64,000 nt of DNA from the NCBI RefSeq assembly GCF_002836775.1, contig NZ_PJAQ01000066.1:124001-188000 (forward strand). Direction: 5' to 3'. Shown here piece by piece: positions 25,589 through 35,386 of this stretch. Source of the DNA: Colwellia sp. 12G3. Lineage in GTDB: Bacteria > Pseudomonadota > Gammaproteobacteria > Enterobacterales > Alteromonadaceae. Position numbers and translations under genes: made by a program. The stretch's first letter is position 1. The number at the start of each line of letters is the position of its first letter. The notes beneath the pieces were generated by a model. The model did not search any database, was not told the DNA's origin, and was given only the letters and a program-made list of their open reading frames with translations.

Positions 25589-27676
25589 CTAAAAAGTCAT
25601 CTTTAAACCGACATAGGGGAATACGCCAATATCTTCTTCACCCGAAATATTATATTCAGTTAAGCTATCATTATCACTTGGCTCATAATAATAACCTGAG
25701 ACATTTTTTTGCGCCATCGCGTTGATAATAGCCCATGTCCATTTTGCGTCGTAGCCCCAATAAGTCGTCTTGTAATTAGCCTCTAAATCTAAACGATGAT
25801 AAACAGGTAAGGTTTTCGCATTAAGCTCACCGTAATCAGGCAAGAAGTGATCTTCATAGTCCGGGTTTTCACGTAAGCCAACGATAGGCGTATATTTTGC
25901 GCCACTGCGCAGGGTGAAACGTAAACCAAAATCCCAGCGCTCGTTTAGCTCATAGTTAACGACAACGTTTGCCACCAAAGGCGTATCTAGGTAGTAGTCA
26001 GTAGTAATATGAGTTAAATCATCAGTACGTTGGCTTTGCGACCAACTTAACGATGCCCAACCAAACCAGCCATTATTACGTTCATGCCTCACTAACCACT
26101 CAACACCCTGCGCATCACCTGAAGTATCATTGGTGTAGTGAGTATCAAAATCTTCCTCGGCCGATTTTTCATCAACCGAGCGAGGCAATTCAGTTAGCTC
26201 TTTATGATAGACATCCAGTGAGGTAAACCAAATACCGTTTAAATCATAATCAACCCCTAATGAGTAGTGAGTTGCTTGGGGGGATTTGATCTTTGGATTA
26301 CCCAATTTGTTTAATGCGGTATCTGTATCAGGGAAACGGCTATAGGTACCAGCTTTGGCTTTAATGGTTAAGCCATCAGCAACAAACCAGTCAAGGGCTA
26401 GTCTAGGGTGAATGAACTCTTGGTCAGTATAATCATTACGTTCGCCTCGAAGACCAGCGGTTAACTGCCAACTATCACTCAATTGCCAAATGTCATGAAT
26501 ATAAATGGCAATATCTTCATCGGTTAGCTTGGCAACATCTTGAATACGTTCACCTTTGTTTTCGCTACAATCGGCATCATTTTCAGTGCAATAATAAGGA
26601 ATAATATCAAAACTGTAATCAATGTCTGCCTTAGTGTAATCAATGCCAAATCCTAATTTATGACCTTCAAGCCAGGTGATTTGAGATGAAAAACGCAGGT
26701 GGTATAATTCTTCATCCACTTTGAGGAATTGCCCTTGGCCAAAAATTTGATCGGTTTTATTGACCGTATGACCAGCAACCAACTGCATAATTTTTTCTTC
26801 CTCACCATAATACTGCCAAGAAAGGCTTTGGCTATCAAACTTGGTTGTTATTTTTAGATCACCGACACTATCGGGATCTATTTTACCTTCTTCTGAATTT
26901 TCAGAAATATTAACTCCGCCAGTATCACTAGCACCAGAGGCGCTAAAGGTAAGCTTGTGAGCATCACCTATTAGCCACTGGTATTTACCTTGATAATCCT
27001 CACTTATTGGTGCTTTAAATATTGTATAACCCTCATCTTCTTCATCTTCAGGTAAAAACAAATGAATTTGACTACGACGATAAGACAAGTAAAACGCTTG
27101 ATCTTCAAAGGTTTCACCCTCTACCATAATGCCACTTTTAAGCATGCTTAAGTCAATGGTTGTTTCAATATCTTGCTGGCGAGGATCGCGTAATTGCACG
27201 TCAAAAACACCACCGGTAGCATTGCCGTATTCACTGCCAAAAGCAGCAGGGTGCAAGCTAAAGTCTTGGATGAGGTTTTCATTAAAAATACTATCGCCAA
27301 ACAAGTGGAAAATATAACCAACCTGTATGTCATCAATATAAAAAGCGTTATCATCAGGAGAAGAGCCACGCACTGCCGGCGAGCCAGTATCGCCGCCAGC
27401 ATAAACAATACCAGGTAAGCTATATACGGCACTTAACGGGTCATTACCTATGCCGGCAACACTCATTAACTGTTCGGTTTGTTCGGTCATCTCACTATTA
27501 GCTTGATTACGTTTTGAGGTAACTTCAATCACCTCGATATTTTGCTCTGTTGCTTTTTTGTTTGTCGCACCTGCATCACTTTTTTCTGACTTTTCTTCTG
27601 CGAATACTGTTATAGGCATTGCCGTTACTAACAGTAAAAGTGAGCTGGCCATGCAAGTGGCGGATGATTTTTTCAT
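25589..27676 (-). CDS. TonB-dependent outer-membrane receptor
   Basis: The 695-residue protein has a signal peptide (LLLLVTAMPITVFAE), a TonB-box-like IEVIEVTSK, a plug domain (PGIVYAGGDTGSPAVRG, then FHLFGDSIFNENLIQDFSLHP and GNATGGVFDVQLRDP) and a barrel ending FPYVGLKMTF. It is of medium size, as in receptors for siderophores, metals or small organic ligands. The Asp/Glu-rich insert EDEEDEGY sits near residue 213. No Fur-box was recognised in the 308-base gap upstream. It heads the direction of transcription of the MipA, DUF3019 and two-component genes, so that system may control or monitor it. Confidence 0.9.
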   Translation of the reverse strand: MKKSSATCMASSLLLLVTAMPITVFAEEKSEKSDAGATNKKATEQNIEVIEVTSKRNQANSEMTEQTEQLMSVAGIGNDPLSAVYSLPGIVYAGGDTGSPAVRGSSPDDNAFYIDDIQVGYIFHLFGDSIFNENLIQDFSLHPAAFGSEYGNATGGVFDVQLRDPRQQDIETTIDLSMLKSGIMVEGETFEDQAFYLSYRRSQIHLFLPEDEEDEGYTIFKAPISEDYQGKYQWLIGDAHKLTFSASGASDTGGVNISENSEEGKIDPDSVGDLKITTKFDSQSLSWQYYGEEEKIMQLVAGHTVNKTDQIFGQGQFLKVDEELYHLRFSSQITWLEGHKLGFGIDYTKADIDYSFDIIPYYCTENDADCSENKGERIQDVAKLTDEDIAIYIHDIWQLSDSWQLTAGLRGERNDYTDQEFIHPRLALDWFVADGLTIKAKAGTYSRFPDTDTALNKLGNPKIKSPQATHYSLGVDYDLNGIWFTSLDVYHKELTELPRSVDEKSAEEDFDTHYTNDTSGDAQGVEWLVRHERNNGWFGWASLSWSQSQRTDDLTHITTDYYLDTPLVANVVVNYELNERWDFGLRFTLRSGAKYTPIVGLRENPDYEDHFLPDYGELNAKTLPVYHRLDLEANYKTTYWGYDAKWTWAIINAMAQKNVSGYYYEPSDNDSLTEYNISGEEDIGVFPYVGLKMTF

Positions 27677-27984
27677 TTTGGGCGATCCCTGTCTGTTTTC
27701 TCTGTGTAGCGTCTAAACCGCTATTGATATGAACTGATTTTGCCGCACACGGTTGTGTAAATCAGTAACCTAAGTGTCGAAAAACTGTCTGCTAGCTGTC
27801 AGAAAGTGTAAGTTCTATTTAATTCTTCATTTCATACGTACTGAAAAATGACTTAATAAAGGGGCTATTTGAGGCATTTTATTGTTCTACCTCATACTCC
27901 TGCTTGCATTAAATTGACTTGTGAAGTCTTTCTATTACTATTTGACAATATATAAAATCGAACAGTCATTTCAGGTAAATTTTC
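27677..27984. other. Divergent promoter region between the TonB receptor and glutaryl-CoA dehydrogenase genes
   Basis: The genes on either side face away from each other, so this stretch must hold two promoters. A TTGACA lies near 27941 upstream of the dehydrogenase, without a clear partner. I see no ORF, terminator or strong dyad. Confidence 0.5.
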
Positions 27985-29202
27985 ATGTCAAATTACAACG
28001 TCAGTACTCCACTGAAAACAGGCCAAGTAAACAAAGTACATTTCAATTGGCAAGATCCTTTAATGCTTGATTCTCTATTATCTGAAGAAGAACGCTTACT
28101 GCGTGATACGGCGCATCAATATTGCCAAGAAAAACTCATGCCGCGTATTCTATTAGCCAATCGCCATGAGAATTTTGATGTTGAAATTATGAAGGAGTTT
28201 GGCGCCTTAGGTTTACTCGGCGCAACCATTGAAGAGAAATACGGCTGTGCGGGTATTAATTATGTTAGCTACGGTCTAATTGCTCGCGAAGTAGAAAGGG
28301 TTGATAGCGGTTATCGCAGCGCCATGAGTGTGCAATCTTCCTTGGTAATGCATCCCATTCATGCTTATGGCAGTGAAGCACAAAAAATGAAATATTTACC
28401 TAAGCTTGCAACAGGAGAGTACATAGGTTGCTTTGGTTTGACTGAGCCAAACTCAGGTTCAGATCCCGCCAGTATGGCGACTAAAGCGGTTGTGGTTGCT
28501 GGTGGTTACCAGCTTAATGGCAGTAAAATGTGGATCACCAATTCTCCCATAGCAGATGTGTTTATCGTTTGGGCAAAACTTGAAGGTGTTATTAAAGGAT
28601 TTATTCTTGAAAAAGGCATGGCCGGTTTATCAGCGCCAAAAATTGAAGGTAAATTCTCGCTTCGTGCCTCTATTACCGGTGAGATAGTGATGGAAGATGT
28701 TTTTGTGCCAACAGAAAATATGCTACCCAAGGCGAGTGGCTTGTCAGGACCTTTTGGTTGCTTGAATAAGGCACGCTATGGTATTGCTTGGGGCGCATTA
28801 GGTGCTGCTGAATTTTGTTGGCATGGCGCTCGCCAATATACTTTAGATCGAGAGCAATTTGGTAAACCTTTAGCGGCGACTCAATTAATTCAAAAGAAGC
28901 TCGCTGATATGCAAACAGAGATTACCCTGGGGTTGTTGGCTTGTTTGCAAGCAGGACGCTTAATGGACAGTCATAACCTAGCGCCTGAAGCTATCTCTTT
29001 GATTAAACGGAATTCTTGCGGCAAAGCGCTCGATATTGCTAGGCAAGCGCGTGACATGCATGGCGGTAACGGTATTAGTGATGAGTTTCATATCATTCGA
29101 CATGTAATGAACCTTGAAGCGGTTAATACCTACGAGGGAACTCATGATGTGCATGCACTTATATTAGGTCGAGCACAAACGGGTATACAGGCATTTTTCT
29201 AG
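27985..29202 (+). CDS. gcdH: Glutaryl-CoA dehydrogenase
   Basis: The 405-residue flavoprotein oxidises and decarboxylates glutaryl-CoA to crotonyl-CoA in lysine/tryptophan breakdown. [16 protein letters not shown] is the acyl-CoA dehydrogenase FAD motif. [16 protein letters not shown] is typical of this subfamily and carries the Arg that binds the glutaryl carboxylate. [16 protein letters not shown] near the C-terminus holds the catalytic Glu. The length equals other bacterial GcdH proteins. It stands alone, divergent from the TonB receptor; the partner genes of glutarate degradation are not in the window. Confidence 0.92.
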   Translation: MSNYNVSTPLKTGQVNKVHFNWQDPLMLDSLLSEEERLLRDTAHQYCQEKLMPRILLANRHENFDVEIMKEFGALGLLGATIEEKYGCAGINYVSYGLIAREVERVDSGYRSAMSVQSSLVMHPIHAYGSEAQKMKYLPKLATGEYIGCFGLTEPNSGSDPASMATKAVVVAGGYQLNGSKMWITNSPIADVFIVWAKLEGVIKGFILEKGMAGLSAPKIEGKFSLRASITGEIVMEDVFVPTENMLPKASGLSGPFGCLNKARYGIAWGALGAAEFCWHGARQYTLDREQFGKPLAATQLIQKKLADMQTEITLGLLACLQAGRLMDSHNLAPEAISLIKRNSCGKALDIARQARDMHGGNGISDEFHIIRHVMNLEAVNTYEGTHDVHALILGRAQTGIQAFF

Positions 29203-29349
29203 TTATGGGCTAAGTTATTTTGTTATTACTTTGTTAAGTGAGGCTTTGATAAAAATTAAATAGCAGTACAATGATCCAAAAACTCTAAATTTTTCTATAC
29301 TAGACTAAATGGATCATATTATGTTGTATTAATTATTTTAATTAAAAAC

Positions 29350-30339
29350 GTGCTCATTTTGTCTTTGGTAACACTGCTAGTTTGTATCAGTGCAATTCTG
29401 CTATATTTAAATTTTGAATCCCGTTGGCAACAACCGAAATACCCAGTAGTTATTGCTGTTTCAAAAACCCCGTTATCAACTCCATTTTATGTTGCTAAGG
29501 CGATAGGCGCCTTTGATGGTACTTGTGTCGATGTTGAGTTTGACGAAGTGCTTGGTGGGCAAAGGGCCTTTGCTAAGGTAATGAATGGAGATGCTGATTT
29601 TGGTACCAGTTCGGACTCTGTCATTGCTTTTAAAAGCCTCGCAGGTAGAGCATTTGTCACCCACGCTATGTTTGTTCAATCAGATAACGATGTCAAACTC
29701 ATTAGCAGAGCTTCAGCTAAAGTCAACTCAGCCATCGACCTACAAGGTAAAAAAATAGGGGTCACTAAAGGTACCGCAAGTGAATACTTTTTAAGTAATT
29801 TATTAGCACTTGAAGGCTTAACTACTGAAGATGTAAAACTTTATCATTACAAGCCAGAGCAGTTAATGAATGGTTTTATAAACAATGAAATTGATGCGTT
29901 TGTTCCTTGGGAGCCCTTTGGATTTGAAAGTATTCAATTACTGGCAGATAAAGTTAAAGTACATCAAACTAAAGGTTTGAATACCTTGGTTTTTAATTTA
30001 ATTTCAGCAACAGCAGATACTTTACTGGTCGAAAAAGCAAAGTGTCTTATTCAGGGCTTGAGTATTGCGATTGACTACATTGCATCCTATCCAACTCAGT
30101 CTAAAAAAATTGTGATCAATGAGCTTAATCTTTCGGCAGAATTTATTGACTGGGTTTGGCCTGATTATATTTTCAAATTAGGATTAAATCAGTCTTTAGT
30201 ATTAAGTGTTGAGTCACAGGCTATGTGGGCTATTTCGACTCAAATGAGCCAGTTTAATGAAGTACCTAATGTTGAACATTTTATTGATAGCAGAGCCATG
30301 CTGCAAGTTATGCCCAATGCAGTGAATATCCCTAAATAA
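29350..30339 (+). CDS. Periplasmic substrate-binding protein (NMT1/SsuA-like), partner of a diguanylate cyclase
   Basis: The 329-residue protein starts at a GTG with no strong ribosome site. It has an N-terminal hydrophobic helix (LILSLVTLLVCISAILLYL) that may be an uncleaved anchor, then a periplasmic binding fold of the NMT1/taurine-nitrate group (AKAIGAFDGTCVDVEF, LQGKKIGVTKGTASEYFLSN, NNEIDAFVPWEPFG). No ABC permease or ATPase gene lies nearby. The next gene, 10 bases on, is a membrane diguanylate cyclase with a periplasmic domain. The pair looks like a sensory module in which the binding protein reports a nutrient to the cyclase. Ligand unknown. Confidence 0.82.
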   Translation: MLILSLVTLLVCISAILLYLNFESRWQQPKYPVVIAVSKTPLSTPFYVAKAIGAFDGTCVDVEFDEVLGGQRAFAKVMNGDADFGTSSDSVIAFKSLAGRAFVTHAMFVQSDNDVKLISRASAKVNSAIDLQGKKIGVTKGTASEYFLSNLLALEGLTTEDVKLYHYKPEQLMNGFINNEIDAFVPWEPFGFESIQLLADKVKVHQTKGLNTLVFNLISATADTLLVEKAKCLIQGLSIAIDYIASYPTQSKKIVINELNLSAEFIDWVWPDYIFKLGLNQSLVLSVESQAMWAISTQMSQFNEVPNVEHFIDSRAMLQVMPNAVNIPK

Positions 30340-30349
30340 GGACATTGAT

Positions 30350-31633
30350 ATGAACATAAGCCTTTTACAAAGGATATTATTTTTTACGCTAAGCTGCTGT
30401 TTTTTATTTGGTCTGTTATTCGCGAGCGTCATTTGGTCATCACAAGCGATAGAGCTTGCTTTGAGTCGTGATAATTACGCAGAACAGCTAACCAATCAAA
30501 CAAACTCACTAAAACAACTTGTCGCGAATGATAATATTTATGACAGTGATTACAGTCTTAGTGATTGGCAAAATTTACAGGTGAAATTAACCCGTCTGCT
30601 CAAATCATCGCCTAAATTAACGGCGCAACAAGAAATCATCCAAATTAGTATTCAAAGTCAAAATGAAAGCTTAAAAAGCCTTTTCACCCTAATCAATCAA
30701 AATAAACTAAAAAATGCCAGTGAAACAATAAAAAACCACCTAAAAGCAAGGTTGATGATTCAGCTTGAGGCTATTCGTTCTGATTCATTACAGCTGTCAG
30801 CCATTGCGCAACAAGATATATACAACACCATTAAAAATCAGGCTTTTATGTTCATTGTAGTCTCGGTAGTCAGCATACTCGCTTTGTTCTTCGGTGCTTT
30901 TAGTTTGACCTACATCGTCAGGAAATCACTTAATGAAATTAAGTGTGCTTTTGAGAAAAATCATAGTGGCCACTTCCAAAAAATAAAGCTTTCTCATCAC
31001 TCTCAAGAGTTTGATAGTATTGCCGATGCATTCAATACGATGAATAAAAAACTCAGTGAATCTACTATATCCCTAACGGCTATGGAAAAAATTGTTGAGG
31101 AAAGAACACATGTATTAGAGCAGTTATCAAATACTGACCCGCTGACTAAAGTAGCTAATCGACGCGCGCTGTTTGAGCGAGCCGATATGGAGTTTTCTCG
31201 CGCAATAAGAAGTCACAGTAAACTGACATTACTACTGATAGATTGCGATTTCTTTAAAAAGGTGAATGACCAATACGGGCACTTATTTGGCGATGAGTTA
31301 TTAATACACATTTGCAACATTTGTCGTCAAGAGATACGTGATATTGATTTTTTAGCAAGATATGGCGGTGAAGAGTTTATTCTTATTTTACCAAACTGCG
31401 ATATAACAGGCGGTATTGAAACGGCTAATCGAATACAGCATTCATTAGCTAATAATTGTTTGAAAGTGGACAGTAAAGAAATCTGTGTGACCTTAAGTAT
31501 TGGCATTTCTATGCTCAGTGAACGACACAAAAGCTTAGACCAATTAATTAATGATGCTGATAAAGCTATGTATCTAGCCAAGGAAAATGGTCGCAATCGC
31601 ATTGAAGTTATTCCTGCTCCTAATCTGCACTAA
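30350..31633 (+). CDS. Membrane diguanylate cyclase with periplasmic sensor and HAMP domain
   Basis: The 427-residue protein has a transmembrane helix at about 8-28, a helical periplasmic region (about 30-160), a second helix (about 168-190, FMFIVVSVVSILALFFGAFSL), a HAMP segment and a GGDEF domain. The active site reads RYGGEEFILIL, the functional GGEEF variant, with the DPLTKVANRRAL opening. It makes cyclic di-GMP from two GTP. An inhibitory RxxD site was not recognised. It is cotranscribed with the substrate-binding protein just upstream, which probably supplies the signal on the periplasmic side. Confidence 0.9.
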   Translation: MNISLLQRILFFTLSCCFLFGLLFASVIWSSQAIELALSRDNYAEQLTNQTNSLKQLVANDNIYDSDYSLSDWQNLQVKLTRLLKSSPKLTAQQEIIQISIQSQNESLKSLFTLINQNKLKNASETIKNHLKARLMIQLEAIRSDSLQLSAIAQQDIYNTIKNQAFMFIVVSVVSILALFFGAFSLTYIVRKSLNEIKCAFEKNHSGHFQKIKLSHHSQEFDSIADAFNTMNKKLSESTISLTAMEKIVEERTHVLEQLSNTDPLTKVANRRALFERADMEFSRAIRSHSKLTLLLIDCDFFKKVNDQYGHLFGDELLIHICNICRQEIRDIDFLARYGGEEFILILPNCDITGGIETANRIQHSLANNCLKVDSKEICVTLSIGISMLSERHKSLDQLINDADKAMYLAKENGRNRIEVIPAPNLH

Positions 31634-31838
31634 AGTAATCCCCACAACAATACCGCTTACAGACTTGTTACATATTTTGAAACAAGTTACTTATTGCCCT
31701 AAGCTAACTCTGTTATAGACTGTCTCTTTACTTTAAGTGTTATACATTCAGCTAATAATGATATTTGCACAAATTATGCAATTGTAAATAAGTAATTTAG
31801 GCAAGGTAAACGCTTTAATAACCGTAGGGGATAGAACA

Positions 31839-32594
31839 ATGATCATGAAGACCTTTCAAGGTAAAGTTACCGCTAAATTAGCGGCACTTTCTGCCATTAG
31901 TTTATTAGCTTTTAGTGCGCCACTTTTAGCTGCTTCGCTCGATTTATCAGGTAGAAGTGATGACGATAGTCAGCAAGATAGCACAAGAAAACCGGCACAA
32001 GTTATCGACTTCGTCGGTGTTAAAAAAGGTGATAAGGTACTTGATTTATTAGCCGGCGGTGGCTATTACTCAGAATTATTATCGCGCGCAGTAGGTGATA
32101 AAGGCGCAGTAACCTTACAAATTCCTAAAGCCTACCTTAAATATGCAGAGAAATCGTTGGAAGTAAGACTTGCTAATGACAGACTAAAAAATGTGACTTA
32201 TTTACTCAGTGAAGCTGAGAACTTAAAACTTAGCGAAAATACTTATGATAGTGCTTTCTTGGTATTAGGTTTTCATGACATGTTCTTCAAAGAAGAAGGC
32301 TGGGATTTCACCGCGGATGAAGTGATGCCACAAGTGTTTAAATCACTAAAGTCTGGCGGGAAATTATTAGTTATTGATCATGATGCGGCTGACAATAGTG
32401 GTATTCGTGATGTTAAATCACTGCATAGAATTGATAGTGCATTTGTTAAAGCTGATCTAGAAAAGCGTGGCTTTAAATTAATTAAAACCTCCAAATTGTT
32501 AGAAAACCATAACGATGATCATTCTAAGATAGTTTTTATACCCGAGTTACGTCGTAAGACTGATCGCTTTGTCATGCTGTTTGAGAAAATTTAG
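31839..32594 (+). CDS. Exported class I SAM-methyltransferase-like protein
   Basis: The 251-residue protein has a signal peptide (LAALSAISLLAFSAPLLAAS) followed by a Rossmann methyltransferase fold. Motif I is KVLDLLAGGGYYSELL, and a later GGKLLVIDHDA strand is also typical. Export of a SAM-binding fold is odd, since SAM is not expected in the periplasm. Related predicted methyltransferases with signal peptides occur in other proteobacteria and their role is not known. AGGGGA precedes the ATG. The protein might have lost methylation and act as a binding protein, or bind another nucleotide. It stands alone between the cyclase and decarboxylase genes. Confidence 0.72.
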   Translation: MIMKTFQGKVTAKLAALSAISLLAFSAPLLAASLDLSGRSDDDSQQDSTRKPAQVIDFVGVKKGDKVLDLLAGGGYYSELLSRAVGDKGAVTLQIPKAYLKYAEKSLEVRLANDRLKNVTYLLSEAENLKLSENTYDSAFLVLGFHDMFFKEEGWDFTADEVMPQVFKSLKSGGKLLVIDHDAADNSGIRDVKSLHRIDSAFVKADLEKRGFKLIKTSKLLENHNDDHSKIVFIPELRRKTDRFVMLFEKI

Positions 32595-32824
32595 TCTCGC
32601 GGCACATTATAATGGTTGCAGTGATTACCTAGTGAATAAGCTATATTTAATCACTGCCCATTCTTATGCTTATTAGCTGTTCTTCATCCTACATCAGTGT
32701 CAATTTACCCGCTGAGACCTCATCTGAATTTAGTTAATAACCACTCAACATTACAGCTTTACAAAAACTGTACACAAGCCTGCACACACGATTCGATAGT
32801 GATTTGATCCAAAGCTCATAAAAT

Positions 32825-32838
32825 ATGATCTTAATCAT
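32825..32838. promoter_or_regulatory. FNR-like dyad upstream of the decarboxylase gene
   Basis: ATGATcttaATCAT has the 5-4-5 layout of an FNR/CRP-family site (TTGAT-N4-ATCAA) with the outer base changed in both halves. It lies 58 bases before the start of a gene that would be fermentative. The rest of the 32595-32895 gap shows no gene. Confidence 0.35.
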
Positions 32839-32895
32839 GTTGCTTGTTTTCTGCCCCTTTAAAGTAGTGCGATAAACTTTAAGGGAGAGAACAAC

Positions 32896-34698
32896 ATGTC
32901 GTATGAAATGAATTTTGGCAAAGCTTACAATGAACAATTACCTACCTTAGGCGAAACCATGAAAGATGTTATTCGCTTTTTTGGCGGGCAACATCTTTAT
33001 GGTGTTGGTGGCGATTTTGCGGCAAATTTAATTGCTGCTCTTGGTGCTAATGATCAAGGCGAAGGTATTCAAATTAACCCTTCAAGTAATGAAATGCATG
33101 CAGGATTTTCAGCGTGTGCTCAGGCAGAAGTCGACGGCATGGGTTTTTGTTTAACCACTTATATGGTTGGTAGTTTACCTTGTACCAGTGCTGCGGCATT
33201 GGCGGTAACTGAAGGTTTACCGGTAGTTTTTATTTCAGGTGCTCCTGCTGAAAGCGAAGTGAATCAAGTTGCTATTCACCATACCATTCACCCTAATGCT
33301 TCATGGAAAACTGAGTATGATAATGCTTTAGAAGCTTTTTCTGCCTTGGGTATGCGAGTAGAACGTCTACAAGGTCAGCGAGTAGAAGGTCACCCTAATA
33401 TTGCCGGACAACGTTTCTATCAAATTGTTAGTGAAGCTTATAAGAATAAGCAGCCCGTATTTATTGAAGTACCACGGGATCAAGTTTTTGCTAAAACCCA
33501 ACCTATCAAGTTACCAAAAACCTTAGATAATATTTGTTGCGGTAGTAATATTTTAGCGGGTACCGAGTTAATTGTTGATAATATTCTGGATAAATTGGCC
33601 CAAGCTAAGGCTCCATTGCTCTACTTAGGCGATCGCTTAAAGCACAATGAAAAACTTAAAGACTTAATTATTAGCTTCGCTGAAAAATTTAATATTCCTT
33701 ATGCCACTACTTGGTTTGCTAAAGGCTTGTTTGATGAATATAAACCACTGTGTTTAGGTGCTTATAATGGTATTTTCACGCAAACCGCTGGCCGTGAATA
33801 TATTGAGCAACAAGTTGATTATGTTATTGATGTGGCGACCAGTATTTTTCCGCAAGACAGTAATATTGCCTTTGGCACGGGTACTCATAAAATTGAGTGC
33901 TTTGATAATAAAACCTTATTAAAAGGAGGATCACTGTTAGAAAAGGATCTTCTCGTTATCTTTGAACGTTTATTGGAACAAGATATCACCGCTTTTACGT
34001 TTACAGAGCCGTCAGAAGTGAACTTGATCGATGAGTCATTAGCTAAAGGTGATGATGACATTGATTTTAATAATTTGGCACAAACACTCAATGATTTACA
34101 AGGGCAAGATGAAAGCACTTACGTTTATTTGCCTGAAGTAGGTAATTCATACTTTGCCAGTTACAGTTTGAAAGTTCGTCAATCCGCGCTGGGGCGTTCA
34201 TGGCTTACTAATCCTTGGTATGGCGCTATGGGCACTGCATTGCCTTATGCTCGAGTGGTTGCTCAACGGATAAAGTCACAAAAAATAGCCGAGCGTGCAG
34301 TGGTAATCATTGGCGACGGTGGCTTTCATTTTCAGTTAAATGAACTCATCCATTTTTTAAAGGATAAATCAGACGTCACCATCATTTACATGCGTAATAA
34401 TGTCTTTCATTTAGGGAAAAGTGGTGATGGCGCTATTTATCACTGTAATGATACAGAATTTGATGTGCACAGTTTAGTTAAAGCTTATCAAGGTCATAGC
34501 GAAACATGTACTAGCGTTAGTGACTTTAAAGCGTATTTTAAAGCATGCAGTCAGCAAACGGGGATATCCTTAATTGAAGTGCTTGCTAAGCCGATAGAAG
34601 CAAGACAAAGTAATGAATTGAAACTACTGAACCTTTATATTAAAGCTCAAAATGGTCAAACTGAAGCTGTAAAAGCATGGCAAAAATTAACCAGGTAG
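32896..34698 (+). CDS. ThDP-dependent 2-keto acid decarboxylase (pyruvate/indolepyruvate decarboxylase-like)
   Basis: The 600-residue protein belongs to the non-oxidative thiamine-diphosphate decarboxylases. YGVGGDFAANL and NPSSNEMHAGFSA match the loops carrying the catalytic Asp and the cofactor-activating Glu. AIHHTIHP supplies the His-His pair of pyruvate decarboxylases, absent in acetolactate synthases. The cofactor motif GDGGFHF...NN is at about 475-503. It would turn a 2-keto acid into an aldehyde and CO2. Substrate (pyruvate, indolepyruvate or phenylpyruvate) cannot be decided here. The gene has a strong ribosome site (AAGGGAGAG) and is monocistronic. Pyruvate decarboxylases are rare in bacteria, so an aromatic keto acid is at least as likely. 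Confidence 0.82.
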   Translation: MSYEMNFGKAYNEQLPTLGETMKDVIRFFGGQHLYGVGGDFAANLIAALGANDQGEGIQINPSSNEMHAGFSACAQAEVDGMGFCLTTYMVGSLPCTSAAALAVTEGLPVVFISGAPAESEVNQVAIHHTIHPNASWKTEYDNALEAFSALGMRVERLQGQRVEGHPNIAGQRFYQIVSEAYKNKQPVFIEVPRDQVFAKTQPIKLPKTLDNICCGSNILAGTELIVDNILDKLAQAKAPLLYLGDRLKHNEKLKDLIISFAEKFNIPYATTWFAKGLFDEYKPLCLGAYNGIFTQTAGREYIEQQVDYVIDVATSIFPQDSNIAFGTGTHKIECFDNKTLLKGGSLLEKDLLVIFERLLEQDITAFTFTEPSEVNLIDESLAKGDDDIDFNNLAQTLNDLQGQDESTYVYLPEVGNSYFASYSLKVRQSALGRSWLTNPWYGAMGTALPYARVVAQRIKSQKIAERAVVIIGDGGFHFQLNELIHFLKDKSDVTIIYMRNNVFHLGKSGDGAIYHCNDTEFDVHSLVKAYQGHSETCTSVSDFKAYFKACSQQTGISLIEVLAKPIEARQSNELKLLNLYIKAQNGQTEAVKAWQKLTR

Positions 34699-34795
34699 TT
34701 TTTTAATAATATGTTGAGTAACGTTTTTATTAGTTTGAAAGTGTGGGATATTAACCATTTTGTTAACAACACACTTTTGAGCAATAGGTAGCATA

Positions 34796-35320
34796 TTGAG
34801 AAAGATATTAATTTTTGGTAACTCGGCTAGTGGTAAGTCTACACTCGCTAAACAGTTAGCTAAGTCAGAAAAGCTAGCGCATTTAGATCTTGATTTGTTA
34901 GCGTGGCAAGCGACTAATCCGCCGACAAGAACGCCTCTATGCGAATGTAGTCAAGCTATTGGACACTTTATGCAGCAGCATACTAGCTGGGTTATCGAAG
35001 GTTGCTACACTGACTTATTGACTATTGCGGAGTTACAATCATCAGAGGTTATATTTATGAACTTACCGACGAATGAGTGCATTAGCAATGCAAAAAATCG
35101 TCCGTGGGAGCCACATAAATATGACTCTAAAAGCGCGCAGGATGCTAATTTAGCGATGTTGATAGCGTGGATTTCACAATATGAACAAAGAAACGATACT
35201 TTCTCAAAAGCAGCACATCTGAATTTTTATCAATACTATGCAGGCGAGAAGAAAATGCTAACGCGTAATAGCAACGCTTCAACTGATTCTATGGCTAAGT
35301 CTAAGTCTAAGCCTAAGTAA
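34796..35320 (+). CDS. P-loop nucleotide kinase-like protein
   Basis: The 174-residue protein starts at a TTG with AGG upstream. The Walker A motif is GNSASGKST (8-16), followed by AKSEKLAHLDLDLLAW, as in shikimate/adenylate-kinase-like small-molecule kinases and the DNA topology modulation FlaR-like group. No other clear active-site motif can be named. The C-terminus decays into Ser/Lys repeats (KSKSKPK) encoded by an AAGTCT tandem repeat, which may be a slippage-derived tail. Substrate unknown. Confidence 0.68.
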   Translation: MRKILIFGNSASGKSTLAKQLAKSEKLAHLDLDLLAWQATNPPTRTPLCECSQAIGHFMQQHTSWVIEGCYTDLLTIAELQSSEVIFMNLPTNECISNAKNRPWEPHKYDSKSAQDANLAMLIAWISQYEQRNDTFSKAAHLNFYQYYAGEKKMLTRNSNASTDSMAKSKSKPK

Positions 35321-35386
35321 GAGTAGAAGTAGGGGGAAGAGTCGGAGTGAAAAGTAAAGTCAGTAATCAGTAATCAGTGAGCAGTG

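Noticed and set aside
35280-35385. Minisatellite at the end of the P-loop kinase gene
   Set aside because: AAGTCT/AAGCCT and AGTAATC units repeat only two or three times; simple slippage explains them.
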